A stretch of 32,242 nucleotides of DNA. It comes from Pseudomonadota bacterium (GTDB lineage Bacteria > Myxococcota_A > UBA9042 > GCA-2863065). The stretch lies in assembly GCA_005776725.1 (NCBI GenBank), contig SXOO01000012.1, forward strand, positions 1-32,242. The letters run 5' to 3'. The notes beneath the pieces were generated by a model, which saw nothing but the letters and a program-made list of their open reading frames with translations, was not told the origin of the DNA and made no database searches. Below are positions 1-9,553 of this stretch, one piece after another; the stretch's first letter is position 1, and every line of letters starts with the position of its first letter. The translations under genes were made by a program, and so were the position numbers.

Positions 1-769
<769 letters not shown>

Positions 770-869
770 GAGGGGGCCTCGACTTTCTTGCCCGCTGGGC
801 TATCAGCAAGACCCGCGCCAAGTTAGCGGCGTTGCACAGGATCCTGCGCCCGATTCTTTTCGGGGTATA

Positions 870-899
870 ACGCCCCGAAGCATATATTCAACGGGGCGT
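870..899. promoter_or_regulatory. Inverted repeat in the kinase/regulator divergent spacer
   Basis: Perfect 8-bp arms ACGCCCCG (870-877) and CGGGGCGT (892-899) flank a 14-base AT-rich centre, AAGCATATATTCAA. A third half-site, CGGGG, lies at 861-865. The repeat sits between the two divergent starts (769 and 999) and overlaps AT-rich, promoter-like sequence, so an operator is plausible. A hairpin in the leader RNA is an alternative. Only the repeat itself is seen; the function is inferred. Confidence 0.4.
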
Positions 900-998
900 C
901 GTGTCCCTTTCCTGTGCGCGGCGGGTTCAACTTGGGCCAGCATGCAGTTTGCACTCGCAAGTTTCGGTTCGCCCGGTGTATCGGCGGACGAGGAGCCC

Positions 999-2075
999 AT
1001 GAAAAACGACGCTGAAGAGAACGCGGAGCGTGCGGCGCGCCTCGCGGCGGTTCTGAACCTCGCCGTCGACGGCATCATCACGATCGCCGAGCGCGGGAAC
1101 ATCGAGACCTTCAACCGAGCGGCGGAGGGAATCTTCGGGTACGCGGCGGAGGAGGTGGTGGGCAAACGCATCAACATGCTCATGCCCGAGCCCTATCGGT
1201 CGAACCATGACCGCTACATGCAGCGATACCACGACACCGGCGAGCGGCGGATCATCGGTATCGGCCGCGAGGTGGGGGGACGGCGGAAGGACGGGTCCAC
1301 CTTCCCCATGGATCTCGCCGTGAGTCAGGTGGAGCTCCCCGGCAGGCGGCTCTACACGGGGATCGTCCGCGACCTCACGCGACAGCGCCGCGTCGAGACG
1401 CTGGCCGAGGTCGGGCGCATCGCCTCGGGGCTGGCCCATGAGATCGGGACTCCGATGAACATCATCCTGGGCTACGCCGAGCGCCTTCGGCAGAAGAGCT
1501 CGGAGCCGAAGATCACGGCGGGCCTCGAGGTGATCATCGCGCAGGTGGAGCGCGTGAGCCGCCTCATGGACGCGCTCCTGTCGTACGCCCGCCGGCCGGC
1601 GCTCGAGCGGCGGCCGATGGCCTTCGAGCCGGTGGCCCGCTCGGTCTTCGCGATCCTCGGTGACCGCCTTCGCGAGTCGGCGATCCGCGCACGTCTGGTG
1701 GTGCACCCGACCGCACCGCTCATCGAGGCGGACAAAGACCGGATCGAGCAGGTCGTGCTGAACCTGGTGGTGAACGCGATCGACGCCATGCCCAGCGGAG
1801 GTGAGCTGGTCGTGAGCGCCGAGGGGCTCGAGTCTCCCCTACGGCTCCGGATCACCATCAGCGACACGGGGGTCGGCATACCAGTGGGTCAGTTAGCGGC
1901 GATCTTCGAGCCCTTCGTCACCACGAAGCCCACTGGCAAGGGGACGGGCCTGGGGCTCGCCGTCGTGGGCAGCATCGTCCGCGAGCACGGCGGGACCGTC
2001 CAAGTCGAGTCCGAGGTGGGGCTGGGCACCACGTTCCGGATCGAGCTCCCTGCCCAGGAGCCCGGCGTCGTGTAG
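999..2075 (+). CDS. PAS-domain sensor histidine kinase with FixL-like heme-PAS signature
   Basis: A 358-residue soluble histidine kinase; no membrane segment is seen. ATG 999 is chosen over the in-frame ATG at 942 because GAGGAG lies just upstream of it. Residues 15-128 are a PAS domain with strong resemblance to FixL. H70, R76, R84 and R90 have the same spacing as the FixL heme-pocket positions (axial His200, Arg206, His214, Arg220 in Bradyrhizobium FixL), and the flanking motifs MPEP and IIGIGR are also shared. Next come the phospho-acceptor H147 in GLAHEIGTP, an N box (NLVVNAIDAM), G1 DTGVGIP, an F box (FEPF) and G2 GKGTGLGLA. It probably phosphorylates the divergent sigma-54 regulator. 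Heme binding and oxygen sensing are inferences, because many non-heme PAS domains share parts of this motif. Confidence 0.93.
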   Translation: MKNDAEENAERAARLAAVLNLAVDGIITIAERGNIETFNRAAEGIFGYAAEEVVGKRINMLMPEPYRSNHDRYMQRYHDTGERRIIGIGREVGGRRKDGSTFPMDLAVSQVELPGRRLYTGIVRDLTRQRRVETLAEVGRIASGLAHEIGTPMNIILGYAERLRQKSSEPKITAGLEVIIAQVERVSRLMDALLSYARRPALERRPMAFEPVARSVFAILGDRLRESAIRARLVVHPTAPLIEADKDRIEQVVLNLVVNAIDAMPSGGELVVSAEGLESPLRLRITISDTGVGIPVGQLAAIFEPFVTTKPTGKGTGLGLAVVGSIVREHGGTVQVESEVGLGTTFRIELPAQEPGVV

Positions 2076-2078
2076 TTC

Positions 2079-2099
2079 CCGCCCCGACCCACGGGGCGG
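2079..2099. terminator. GC-rich hairpin after the kinase gene
   Basis: CCGCCCCG (2079-2086) and CGGGGCGG (2092-2099) are perfect 8-bp inverted arms around a 5-base loop, starting 4 bases after the kinase stop. They lie in the 60-base spacer between two convergent genes. No T-run follows on either strand, so intrinsic termination is uncertain. It may act as a 3' RNA-stabilising structure. Confidence 0.45.
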
Positions 2100-2135
2100 A
2101 CGGAGCGCACTGGACGGAAGGTGAAGGCCCTCGCC

Positions 2136-5100
2136 CTAAGGGCTGGTGCAGAGCGTAATCGGTGTGGTGATCGGGCCCACGGTGACCGGCGCGGTGCCGT
2201 CTAGGGTGGACCAGCCGTCGATGCCGGTAGAGGCCGTGCGCGTGAGCGTGACGCAGCTCCCCGGGGCGAGTGGACCGATGACACCACCGTCGGTGCAGCA
2301 GGCGTTCCACGTCCACTTGAGAGTGCCCGCGCCTGTGGTCGCGTTGATGGCGGAGCTCGCGTTCTCGCCCGGGTCGTCCGACAACACGAAGCTGGCGCCG
2401 AATGCACCCGTGACCGACATCGTGAACGTGCCGCCGCTGCCGTCGTTCACCTTATCGAGGAGCATCACGACGTAGTAGTTGCCGTTCGTGGGGTCGCGGT
2501 AGAGGAACACCAGGGCACGGTTCGAGAGCTCGAGCCCCGTGTTCGAGCTGGAGCCAGACGGGGAGCCGTACTGGTAGAAGCTGGTGGTCCCCTTCGTCGC
2601 CGGGTAGGGGTCCAGCTCGAGCGCCGTGTTCCCGTACTTGCCCGTGATGCAGACAGACTTCGGGTCGCAGTCGTCGTCGACGCCGTTGCCGCAGAGTTCC
2701 GGCTTGCCCGGCGCGACGTTGCCATTGAGCGGGGCGCAGTCCTGGGCGTCCGCCGCGCCATCCCCGTCGTCGTCGGGGTCCACGCAGTCCGCCTGCGCGT
2801 CGCCGTCGGTGTTCGGGAAGCCATCGTCGGCGCCGAAGAGGCAGTCGTTGTCGACGCCGTCGCACAGCTCGTCCTGCTGGTTGCCGATCGACGGGTTCGT
2901 CGGCGCGCAGTCGGTGGTGTCCGGGTCGCCGTCGTTGTCGTCGTCGGCGTCGCACGCGTCGCCCACGGCGTCAGAGTCGCTGTTCTGCTGGCCGCCGTTC
3001 GCGACCAGCGGGCAGTTGTCGAGGCCGTCCGGCACCTGATCGTTGTCGTCGTCCGGGTCCGCACAGTCGGCCGAAGCGTCGCCATCGGCGTTCGGGAAGC
3101 CCTCGTCGGCCTGCGAATCGCAGTCGTTGTCGACGCCGTCGCAAGCCTCGATCTCCAGGCTCCCGATCGCCGGGTTCGTGGGCGCGCAGTCGGTAGCGTC
3201 GAGGTCTCCGTCGTTGTCGTCGTCGTTGTCGCAGGCGTTGCCCAGGAGGTCGGAGTCGGAGTTCTTCTGGTCCGGGTTGGGCAGCGTCGGGCAGTTGTCG
3301 AGCGGATCGACGATGTCGTCATTGTCGTCGTCTTCGTCCACGCAGCTCGCCTGTTCGTCGCCATCGGGGTTCGCGAAGCCTTCGTCCGTGGAGAGGTCGC
3401 AGTCGTTGTCGATGCCGTCGCAGACCTCCGTGGCGTCCGGCGCGATGGCCGGGTTCGTGGGCGCGCAGTCCGCGGCGTCGGGCGTTCCGTCGTTGTCGTC
3501 GTCACTGTCGCAGGCGTTGCCCAGGAGGTCCGAGTCAGAGTTCTTCTGGTCGGGGTTGGGCGTGGCCGGGCAGTTGTCGAACGCGTCCACGAAGCCGTCG
3601 CCGTCGTCGTCCTCGTCCACGCAGTTGGCCACGGCGTCTTGGTCCGTGTCGGGGAAGCCATTGTCGGGGACCAGGTCACAGTCCTCGTCCTTCCCGTTGC
3701 ACACCTCGCTGGCGACCGGGCTCACCGTCGGGTCGAAGGGGGCGCAGTCCTCCAGATCGCTGACCGTGTCGTTGTCGTCGTCCAGGTCGCACGCGTCGCC
3801 GAGTAGGTCGCCGTCGGCGTTCTGTTGTCCGGCGTTCTGCACGGTGGGGCAGTTGTCGGCCTGATCCGGGATCCCGTCGGAGTCGGCGTCCTTACCCGCA
3901 CAATCGGCGACCCCGTCGCCGTCTGCGTCGGTGAAGCCCTCGTCGATGCCGTTGAGGCAGTTGTCGTCGATCCCGTTGCAAGCCTCGGGCACGAAGGGGT
4001 TCACGAGCTTGTTCGTGGGGGCGCAGTCGATCGAGTCGGGCGCGCCGTCGTTGTCGTCGTCCACGTCGCAGGCGTCACCGAGGAGGTCCGCGTCCGAGTT
4101 CTTCTGGTCCGGGTTCTTGATCGTGGGGCAGTTGTCGAAGGCGTCGGGCACGCTGTCGTTGTCGTCGTCGGGGTCCACGCAGTCGGCCTGACCGTCGGCC
4201 TCGCTGTCCGGGAAGCCGTCGTCCTTCTTCTTGTCGCAGTCGTCGTCCTTGCCGTTGCACACCTCGACCACGCTGTTCGAGATCGTGGCGTCGGTGGGCG
4301 CGCAGTCGGTCGTATCCGGGTCGCCGTCGTTGTCGTCGTCGCTGTCGCAGGCGTCGCCCTTGCCGTCGTTGTCCGAGGACTCCTGCTTCGGGTTCGGCGT
4401 GAGCGGGCAGTTGTCCACGGCGTCCGAGACGTCGTCGCCGTCGTCGTCGAGGTCGATGCAGTCGGGGAGGGCGTCCTGGTCCGGATTGAGGGCGCCCTCG
4501 TCGATGACGCCGTCGCAGTTGTCGTCGAGGCCGTTGCAGCTCTCCTGCGCCGCGGAGTGGATCGCTGCGTTCAGCGGCGCACAATCCTGCGGGTCGAGCT
4601 CGTCGTCGTTGTCGTCGTCCGGGTCCGCGCAGTTCGAGAGCTTGTCGCCGTCCGTGTCGGCGTAGCCCTCGTCGATCTGGTTGTTGCAGTTGTTGTCCAA
4701 GGCGTCGCACGCCTCCGGGGCACCGGGGTAGATGGCCGCCACCAGCGGCGCACAGTCGACGGTGTCTGGGCTGGAGTCACCGTCGTCGTCCAGGTCGCAC
4801 GCGTCGCCGGACTCATCGCCGTCCGTGTTGACCTGCTCGGTGTTGGGCACCGCGACACAGTTGTCGAGGCCGTCAGGGATGCCGTCACCGTCCGTGTCGT
4901 CTTCGCAGGCGTCGCCCGTCCCGTCGCCGTCGCTGTCCTTCTGGGTCTTGTTCGGGACCAGAGGGCAGTTGTCGTCGTCGTTGGCGATCTGGTCGTTGTC
5001 GATGTCGGGGTCTACGCAGTCCGCGATGCTGTCGAGGTCCAGGTCCGGGAAGCCGTCGTCCTTGATGTTGTTGCAGTTCTGGTCGAAGCCGTCGCAGAGC

Positions 5101-6164
5101 TCCTCGGACGACTGCCCCACGGCCGGGTCGAAGGGGGCGCAGTCGAGCGCGTCCGGGACCCCGTCGGCGTCGTCGTCGTCGTCGATACAGTCAGCGTCGC
5201 CGTCCTGGTCGAAGTCTGGCTCACCCTGGTCGATCACGCCGTCGCAGTCGTTGTCGATCCCGTCGCACTGCTCGAAGGCCGGCGTGTCCTCGGCGCACTC
5301 CGTCACAAGGCCGTCCGCCGTGCACGCGATGATGCCGTTCGCGCAGGTGTCGCCGTCCTCGGGCACGTCGCAGGCCGCGCCCAGATCGGCCCAGTCTTCG
5401 TCCGCGGCGCCATCGCAGTCATCGTCGGCCGCGTTGCAGAGCTCTGCTGCGGGCGTGGGCGCGTCGCATACAGACCAGCCCGTCGCGGTGCACTGCGAGG
5501 TGCCCGCGCAGCTCCCGAGCTCGTTCGTGGTGGCGCAGTCGCGCTCAACGCCGAGGAGCAGATGGCTACAGGGACACTCGCCGCCCTCCGGGATGCACTG
5601 CTGAACGGTGTCTCCGGCGCGCTCCACGGCGGCGCAAGCGAAGCCGGACGGGCAGGGCTTGGACGAGTGGCACGCCCGGCCGCAGCGGCCCTGGCCCGAA
5701 GCGTCCGGGAGGCAGAGGTTGCCATCGCCGCACTCGTCGTCGCTGGTGCACGCGCCGCACAGGTTGTCGATGTCTGGCATACACAGGAAGACCACGTCGG
5801 GGCCGCTCTGGACCGACTTGCACGTGGTGCCCTCGGGGCACGCGTCGCCGAGGCAGATCTGCGCGCACGACTTGCCGCCACCTGAGGCCGTGACGCAGAA
5901 ACCCGAGTCGCACTCCTCGTTTGTCACGCAGGGGCAGCTGACAGAACCTGGACAAGCCGTGGGCCCCGCGTCCTCGTGGGGTGGTACGTCGCTGCCCTCT
6001 TCGACATCCTGTTCCACGTCGGCGCCCGGTCCCGGGGTGCTGTCGTCTTGCCCGACGTCACCGCTCGTGTCGTCGGGCGCAGGCGCGGCGTCGGACGCAC
6101 TGTCGCTTGCCGTCTCTTCGGCGCAAGCGAGGGTGAGCGAGAGGACGAGCAGTAGGCGTGTCAT
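2136..6164 (-). CDS. Giant lipoprotein with alternating MopE-type and thrombospondin-3-like repeats
   Basis: 1342 residues. A short signal sequence ends near C14 (LTLAC, a near-canonical lipobox), followed by an Asp/Glu/Ser-rich linker to about residue 65. A Cys-rich module (about 68-245) matches the N-terminal module of the lipoprotein at 17469. A very acidic repeat region follows. I count about 12 MopE-type motifs (for example CDGIDNDCDGVIDQG), 8 DNCP-type motifs followed by Q, and 10 DCAP motifs. The Asp-rich D-x-D-x-D-G pattern resembles the calcium-binding thrombospondin type-3 repeat. A distinct C-terminal domain of about 170 residues, with four Cys, ends the protein. It is likely a calcium-loaded surface or periplasmic structural or adhesive protein; MopE itself binds copper, so metal binding is plausible. 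It lies 93 bases downstream of the acylase gene on the same strand and may be cotranscribed. AGGGG precedes the ATG. Confidence 0.9.
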   Translation of the reverse strand: MTRLLLVLSLTLACAEETASDSASDAAPAPDDTSGDVGQDDSTPGPGADVEQDVEEGSDVPPHEDAGPTACPGSVSCPCVTNEECDSGFCVTASGGGKSCAQICLGDACPEGTTCKSVQSGPDVVFLCMPDIDNLCGACTSDDECGDGNLCLPDASGQGRCGRACHSSKPCPSGFACAAVERAGDTVQQCIPEGGECPCSHLLLGVERDCATTNELGSCAGTSQCTATGWSVCDAPTPAAELCNAADDDCDGAADEDWADLGAACDVPEDGDTCANGIIACTADGLVTECAEDTPAFEQCDGIDNDCDGVIDQGEPDFDQDGDADCIDDDDDADGVPDALDCAPFDPAVGQSSEELCDGFDQNCNNIKDDGFPDLDLDSIADCVDPDIDNDQIANDDDNCPLVPNKTQKDSDGDGTGDACEDDTDGDGIPDGLDNCVAVPNTEQVNTDGDESGDACDLDDDGDSSPDTVDCAPLVAAIYPGAPEACDALDNNCNNQIDEGYADTDGDKLSNCADPDDDNDDELDPQDCAPLNAAIHSAAQESCNGLDDNCDGVIDEGALNPDQDALPDCIDLDDDGDDVSDAVDNCPLTPNPKQESSDNDGKGDACDSDDDNDGDPDTTDCAPTDATISNSVVEVCNGKDDDCDKKKDDGFPDSEADGQADCVDPDDDNDSVPDAFDNCPTIKNPDQKNSDADLLGDACDVDDDNDGAPDSIDCAPTNKLVNPFVPEACNGIDDNCLNGIDEGFTDADGDGVADCAGKDADSDGIPDQADNCPTVQNAGQQNADGDLLGDACDLDDDNDTVSDLEDCAPFDPTVSPVASEVCNGKDEDCDLVPDNGFPDTDQDAVANCVDEDDDGDGFVDAFDNCPATPNPDQKNSDSDLLGNACDSDDDNDGTPDAADCAPTNPAIAPDATEVCDGIDNDCDLSTDEGFANPDGDEQASCVDEDDDNDDIVDPLDNCPTLPNPDQKNSDSDLLGNACDNDDDNDGDLDATDCAPTNPAIGSLEIEACDGVDNDCDSQADEGFPNADGDASADCADPDDDNDQVPDGLDNCPLVANGGQQNSDSDAVGDACDADDDNDGDPDTTDCAPTNPSIGNQQDELCDGVDNDCLFGADDGFPNTDGDAQADCVDPDDDGDGAADAQDCAPLNGNVAPGKPELCGNGVDDDCDPKSVCITGKYGNTALELDPYPATKGTTSFYQYGSPSGSSSNTGLELSNRALVFLYRDPTNGNYYVVMLLDKVNDGSGGTFTMSVTGAFGASFVLSDDPGENASSAINATTGAGTLKWTWNACCTDGGVIGPLAPGSCVTLTRTASTGIDGWSTLDGTAPVTVGPITTPITLCTSP
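3208..3765 (-). repeat. Tandem 279-bp (93-codon) coding repeat units
   Basis: Two adjacent copies, at 3208-3486 and 3487-3765, are closely similar at the DNA level. The stretch coding NPDQKNSDSDLLGNACD is nearly identical in both. A more diverged unit follows in the same 279-bp phase from 3766, and related units extend across roughly 2650-5270. Each unit codes one DNCP/TSP3-like block, one DCAP block and one MopE motif. The similarity suggests recent internal duplication by unequal recombination. Confidence 0.8.
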
Positions 6165-6257
6165 GGGGACCCCTGGCGCATGTGATCACTCCGCAGGTCG
6201 CTGCTGGAGCGGATTCTGGTGCGCTGGAGAGTCTAACTGATCACGTTGGCGAGTGTC

Positions 6258-9200
6258 CTACTTCGGTGAGGGCGCTGGCACGAACGCCTCTCTACCGGTG
6301 GCGCCGGCGACGACGTCGGCGGGGTGGAGCCGCATGGGCAAGGTCTTGTTCCCGAGCCAGAGGCGGGCCTGATCCGCGAAGAACGGGCTGTCCTTGATGC
6401 CGGACTGGCCCCCCGGGACCACGTTGTGCCCCTCGACCTCGCCGTCCTTCATACGGATCACCATGCGCATGACCGGGCCGGAGCCGTAGGTGAACTGGGT
6501 GCCCGACCAACCGGGGCCGGAGGCGTCCACGCTGTCGTTGTCGCCCCCGCGAGGGAACCACTTCAGGTCCTTCCGAGGGTCGTTCGGATCCGTAAACGAG
6601 TCCGCGAGCGGAAGCTCGGCAGTAGTGATGGAGAAGAGGTCCACGACGGCCGAGAAGCCGGAGTCCACCGGCAGATAGTCCGCAACGAGCGACTCGAAGC
6701 GCACGAGGTGGCGGAGGCCCCAGAGCCAGGCGCTCATATTGGCGGAGCCGAAGCCCCCCTCTCCCGGCCCCTTCGGCTCGCTGGTGAGGAAGTCCAGGGC
6801 CGCCTCGAGCGCGACCAGCATGAGCTCGTCCGAGCGCTCGACCTCCGTGGAGCCGATGCGATCGAAGAACACGGACTCCCCGGTCTCAGGGTCATGTGAC
6901 GCGAGGCCCGAGGGGTTGTCGGCGCCGCGGCCGTCGAGGAAGCGGGAGAGCACCGCTGCCTTCTCCCGCGAGCCTGAGTAACGGAACACGGCGATCGGCT
7001 CGTCGTCCCAGACCCTCGCGGCGAAGCGCGGCATCCACGCGTTGAAGATCGACGTGGCGATGGCGGCCTCGCGGTCGGCAGCCGTGGGCGACGAGTAGAA
7101 GGTCTCGACGCCGGACGGCGTACGGAAGCCCTCTGTGGCCCACGCACCGAGCCGGTCGTAGACCTCCTCGAAGCGGGCCGCGTTGGCGGTATAGAGCGCT
7201 TTCATGCGCGCGTCGGCCCCCGGGGCGGGTTCGGCGGGAAGCGCGCGGGCCTTCTCGATGGTGGCCCTCAGGTAGCCCGAGAAACGCTCGCCGTAGCGCG
7301 AGTCGTTGTTCCCTTGGATCGCCCGCATCTCCGCCGTGTCGACCCCGCCGCTGGCCTTGGCCTCTGCGAGCTCGCGGCGGATAGTGTTCGCACGGATGTC
7401 CGTCCATGGCCCACCGAGATACCAGGTGTCGTTGTCGGCGTTGCCGTCGTCCGTGATGACGGCCGGGTCGTTGTTCGCGGTGAATACGTAGCCCTCCGCC
7501 GGGTTTAGCGACTGCGGCATCGCGTCGAACGGGATGGCGCACTTGTAGGGATCGGTGGCCTGGCTGTCGTCCACCGAGCCGTCAGGCGACGTGGGCAGCG
7601 TGAACCCGCCATAGACGGTGCCGTCCAAGAGCTGACCCGGGTCCGACGCCTCGGCCCAGCGGTCGCCTTCGCGCTGGAGATAACCGCGGCACGGAATGGC
7701 CTGGTAGCTCGAGTAGAGGACGTTGCCGTCTTTGTCACCGGCGGTCATGAAGAGCCCGCCGCCCACGAGGCCCCGAGTGGCCTTGCGGTAGGCGTGGATG
7801 TCTTCGGCGAGGCCCATGTCGTAGAGCGCCTCGGGCCAGGACGTGGCGTCGAGGGCCCCGTGATCGAAGCTGATCGCCGTGACCTTGCCGTCCCCGTCTG
7901 TGTCGCCCGGGATGATCAGGTCGCCATTCATGTTGGCGACATAAGCGCCGTTGGCCTCGTCGAGCGAGTCGATCTCCTTACCTTCAATCTCCACCAACCA
8001 GCGCCCGTCGAAGGTTTCGAATCGCTCCCACACCTCGGTGCGCCCCGTGCTCCCCAGCGCCGGGACATCGGCGATCACGTAGGTCTCGGAGCGCGTGACC
8101 AGGGGCTGGCTCTTTCCCTTGAAGGTGCTGCTCACGGGGCGCTTCTTGTCGTCCAGCGCCAGCTCCTCCCGATACCAGTCGGTGATGTCGACGACCGGAT
8201 TCACCATGCCCCACGCGACCTTGCCGTTCGTGCCGACGCCGAGGATCGGGAATGGGGAGAGGAACGAGCCGATCTGCGCGATCGGGCCGCCTCCGAAGAC
8301 GGAGGTGTCCAGCGCCACCTGATACATCAGCGACGGGACGGACAGCTGGAGGTGGCCGTCGCTGGCCACCATCGCCGAGCCGTCCGTCGTGGCGGTGCCG
8401 CCCACCGCCCACGCGTTGGAGCCGAAGTCGGGCGCGAGCTTCCCGAAGCGGGCCTGGTAGCTCTTCAGCTTGTCGGCCAGCCGGTCGAGCATCGAGGCTG
8501 GGACCGGGAGCTTCCGGGCGTGAGCCTTGGGCACGTCGGCTCCTGGCTTCCCGCCCGGCAGGCCGGCGGTACCGAAGCCCGGGCTGGAGCCGCTCCCCGG
8601 GAAGAGCGGACGGGAGTCGAACCAGACGTCCTCGAGGTAGCCGTTGGTCCGCAGCGACTCCTTGGGGGATCCGGCGAACATCGTCTCCAGCTTCCGGGCG
8701 CCAGAGTCACGCCCAATGTCCGACTCGAAGTTGGTCTGGTACATCAGCACCGCGGCCATCGCCATGAGGTCGCGGGTGCTGAACGGTTGCATCACGTCCG
8801 CGCCGGTCTCCTTCCCGAGCAGCGGGCCGACTGTTGCGAACTCCGTGGGGATCGGCAGCTCTCCGGCCTTGGCGGCGTCGATGTAGGCGTTGATGCCCTC
8901 GGCGACGGCGTCGAAGTAGGCGCGCGCCTCCGGGGAGAGCGCCGCGAGGAGGCGATCCGCCACGAAGGTGGTGCCGAACAAGCGCGCCTCCATGTCGGTG
9001 CCGATGCCCAGCTCGCCGAGCAGATCGCTGATCGTCCCGAGCCCGAGGCGTCGTTGCAGGTCCATGAAGAAGAACCGATCGCGCGCCAGGACGAAGCCGA
9101 TCACACGGCCGAGATCCTTCCGCGACTGCGCGTACACGTGAGGCACGTTGGCCTCCGTGCGCACCACCGTGGCCGCGGCCTCGAGGCCGGGGAGGGTCCA

Positions 9201-9524
9201 GGTCTCCGTGACCGGGACGCCGACCAGCGCCTTCTGATCGGCGGTCTCTACGGGCAACGTCGGCGTGCCGTCGGTGGCGTCGGAGCCGTCGGAGGCGTCG
9301 GAGGCGTCGGAGGCGTCGGAGGCGTCGGAGGCGTCGGAGGCGTCCAAGGAGTCGGAGCCGTCCGTGGAGTCCGTGGCGTCCGTGGCGTCGGTGGCGTCAG
9401 AGCCGTCAGAGCCGTCAGAGATGTCCTCGCCCCCAGCGTCGTAGACGGGGGGATTGACCGCGTCGTCCTCGGCGCAGGTCAGCGCCAGTGCAGCGGCGAA
9501 GAAGAGTGGGGTGCGAAGGCGCAT
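6258..9524 (-). CDS. Exported penicillin-acylase-family (Ntn hydrolase) protein
   Basis: 1088 residues. It opens with a signal sequence ending ALALTC (C17; Thr at -1 is atypical for a lipobox), then an unstructured linker of Asp/Ser/Ala/Thr/Gly triplets to about residue 92. The linker leads into a penicillin amidase-type precursor: alpha-chain region to residue 368, then the autoprocessing and catalytic Ser369 in DFG-SNAWAVGG. Near the C-terminus is the family motif GGQSG followed by SPFFADQ and LWLG. Relatives are N-terminal nucleophile amidases cleaving penicillins, N-acyl-homoserine lactones or other acyl amides; the substrate here cannot be told. At roughly 1000 residues after the signal it is longer than classical enzymes of about 800. 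GGAG precedes the ATG, and the gene starts 29 bases after the SDR stop, which suggests cotranscription. Confidence 0.9.
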   Translation of the reverse strand: MRLRTPLFFAAALALTCAEDDAVNPPVYDAGGEDISDGSDGSDATDATDATDSTDGSDSLDASDASDASDASDASDASDGSDATDGTPTLPVETADQKALVGVPVTETWTLPGLEAAATVVRTEANVPHVYAQSRKDLGRVIGFVLARDRFFFMDLQRRLGLGTISDLLGELGIGTDMEARLFGTTFVADRLLAALSPEARAYFDAVAEGINAYIDAAKAGELPIPTEFATVGPLLGKETGADVMQPFSTRDLMAMAAVLMYQTNFESDIGRDSGARKLETMFAGSPKESLRTNGYLEDVWFDSRPLFPGSGSSPGFGTAGLPGGKPGADVPKAHARKLPVPASMLDRLADKLKSYQARFGKLAPDFGSNAWAVGGTATTDGSAMVASDGHLQLSVPSLMYQVALDTSVFGGGPIAQIGSFLSPFPILGVGTNGKVAWGMVNPVVDITDWYREELALDDKKRPVSSTFKGKSQPLVTRSETYVIADVPALGSTGRTEVWERFETFDGRWLVEIEGKEIDSLDEANGAYVANMNGDLIIPGDTDGDGKVTAISFDHGALDATSWPEALYDMGLAEDIHAYRKATRGLVGGGLFMTAGDKDGNVLYSSYQAIPCRGYLQREGDRWAEASDPGQLLDGTVYGGFTLPTSPDGSVDDSQATDPYKCAIPFDAMPQSLNPAEGYVFTANNDPAVITDDGNADNDTWYLGGPWTDIRANTIRRELAEAKASGGVDTAEMRAIQGNNDSRYGERFSGYLRATIEKARALPAEPAPGADARMKALYTANAARFEEVYDRLGAWATEGFRTPSGVETFYSSPTAADREAAIATSIFNAWMPRFAARVWDDEPIAVFRYSGSREKAAVLSRFLDGRGADNPSGLASHDPETGESVFFDRIGSTEVERSDELMLVALEAALDFLTSEPKGPGEGGFGSANMSAWLWGLRHLVRFESLVADYLPVDSGFSAVVDLFSITTAELPLADSFTDPNDPRKDLKWFPRGGDNDSVDASGPGWSGTQFTYGSGPVMRMVIRMKDGEVEGHNVVPGGQSGIKDSPFFADQARLWLGNKTLPMRLHPADVVAGATGREAFVPAPSPK
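9288..9341 (-). repeat. Six perfect copies of a 9-bp in-frame tandem repeat
   Basis: GTCGGAGGC is repeated six times without error (plus-strand reading) inside the acylase gene, coding Asp-Ala-Ser six times in the linker behind the signal sequence. Degenerate versions (Asp-Ala-Thr, Asp-Gly-Ser) flank it to about 9420. The 9-bp unit keeps frame, so copy-number change would alter only the length of the surface linker. Confidence 0.9.
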
Positions 9525-9553
9525 GGCGGTTCTCCGGAGGGGCTACGCGGCCG

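Noticed and set aside
942..998. Earlier in-frame ATG for the histidine kinase
   Set aside because: No ribosome site precedes it and the added 19 residues match nothing in the family; ATG 999 has GAGGAG upstream.
3825..5885. Plus-strand open frame of 686 codons rich in Val/Ala
   Set aside because: It is a mirror of the Asp-rich repeats (GAC/GTC) of the giant lipoprotein; its composition is explained entirely by the antisense of those repeats.
6182..6244. Two TGATCAC copies (palindrome TGATCA) between the acylase and giant lipoprotein genes
   Set aside because: Short motifs with no defined spacing to promoter elements; they could be chance in a 93-base gap.
9288..9341. Short direct repeats considered as a CRISPR array
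   Set aside because: The units are 9 bp, contiguous without spacers, in frame within a coding linker; there are no cas genes.
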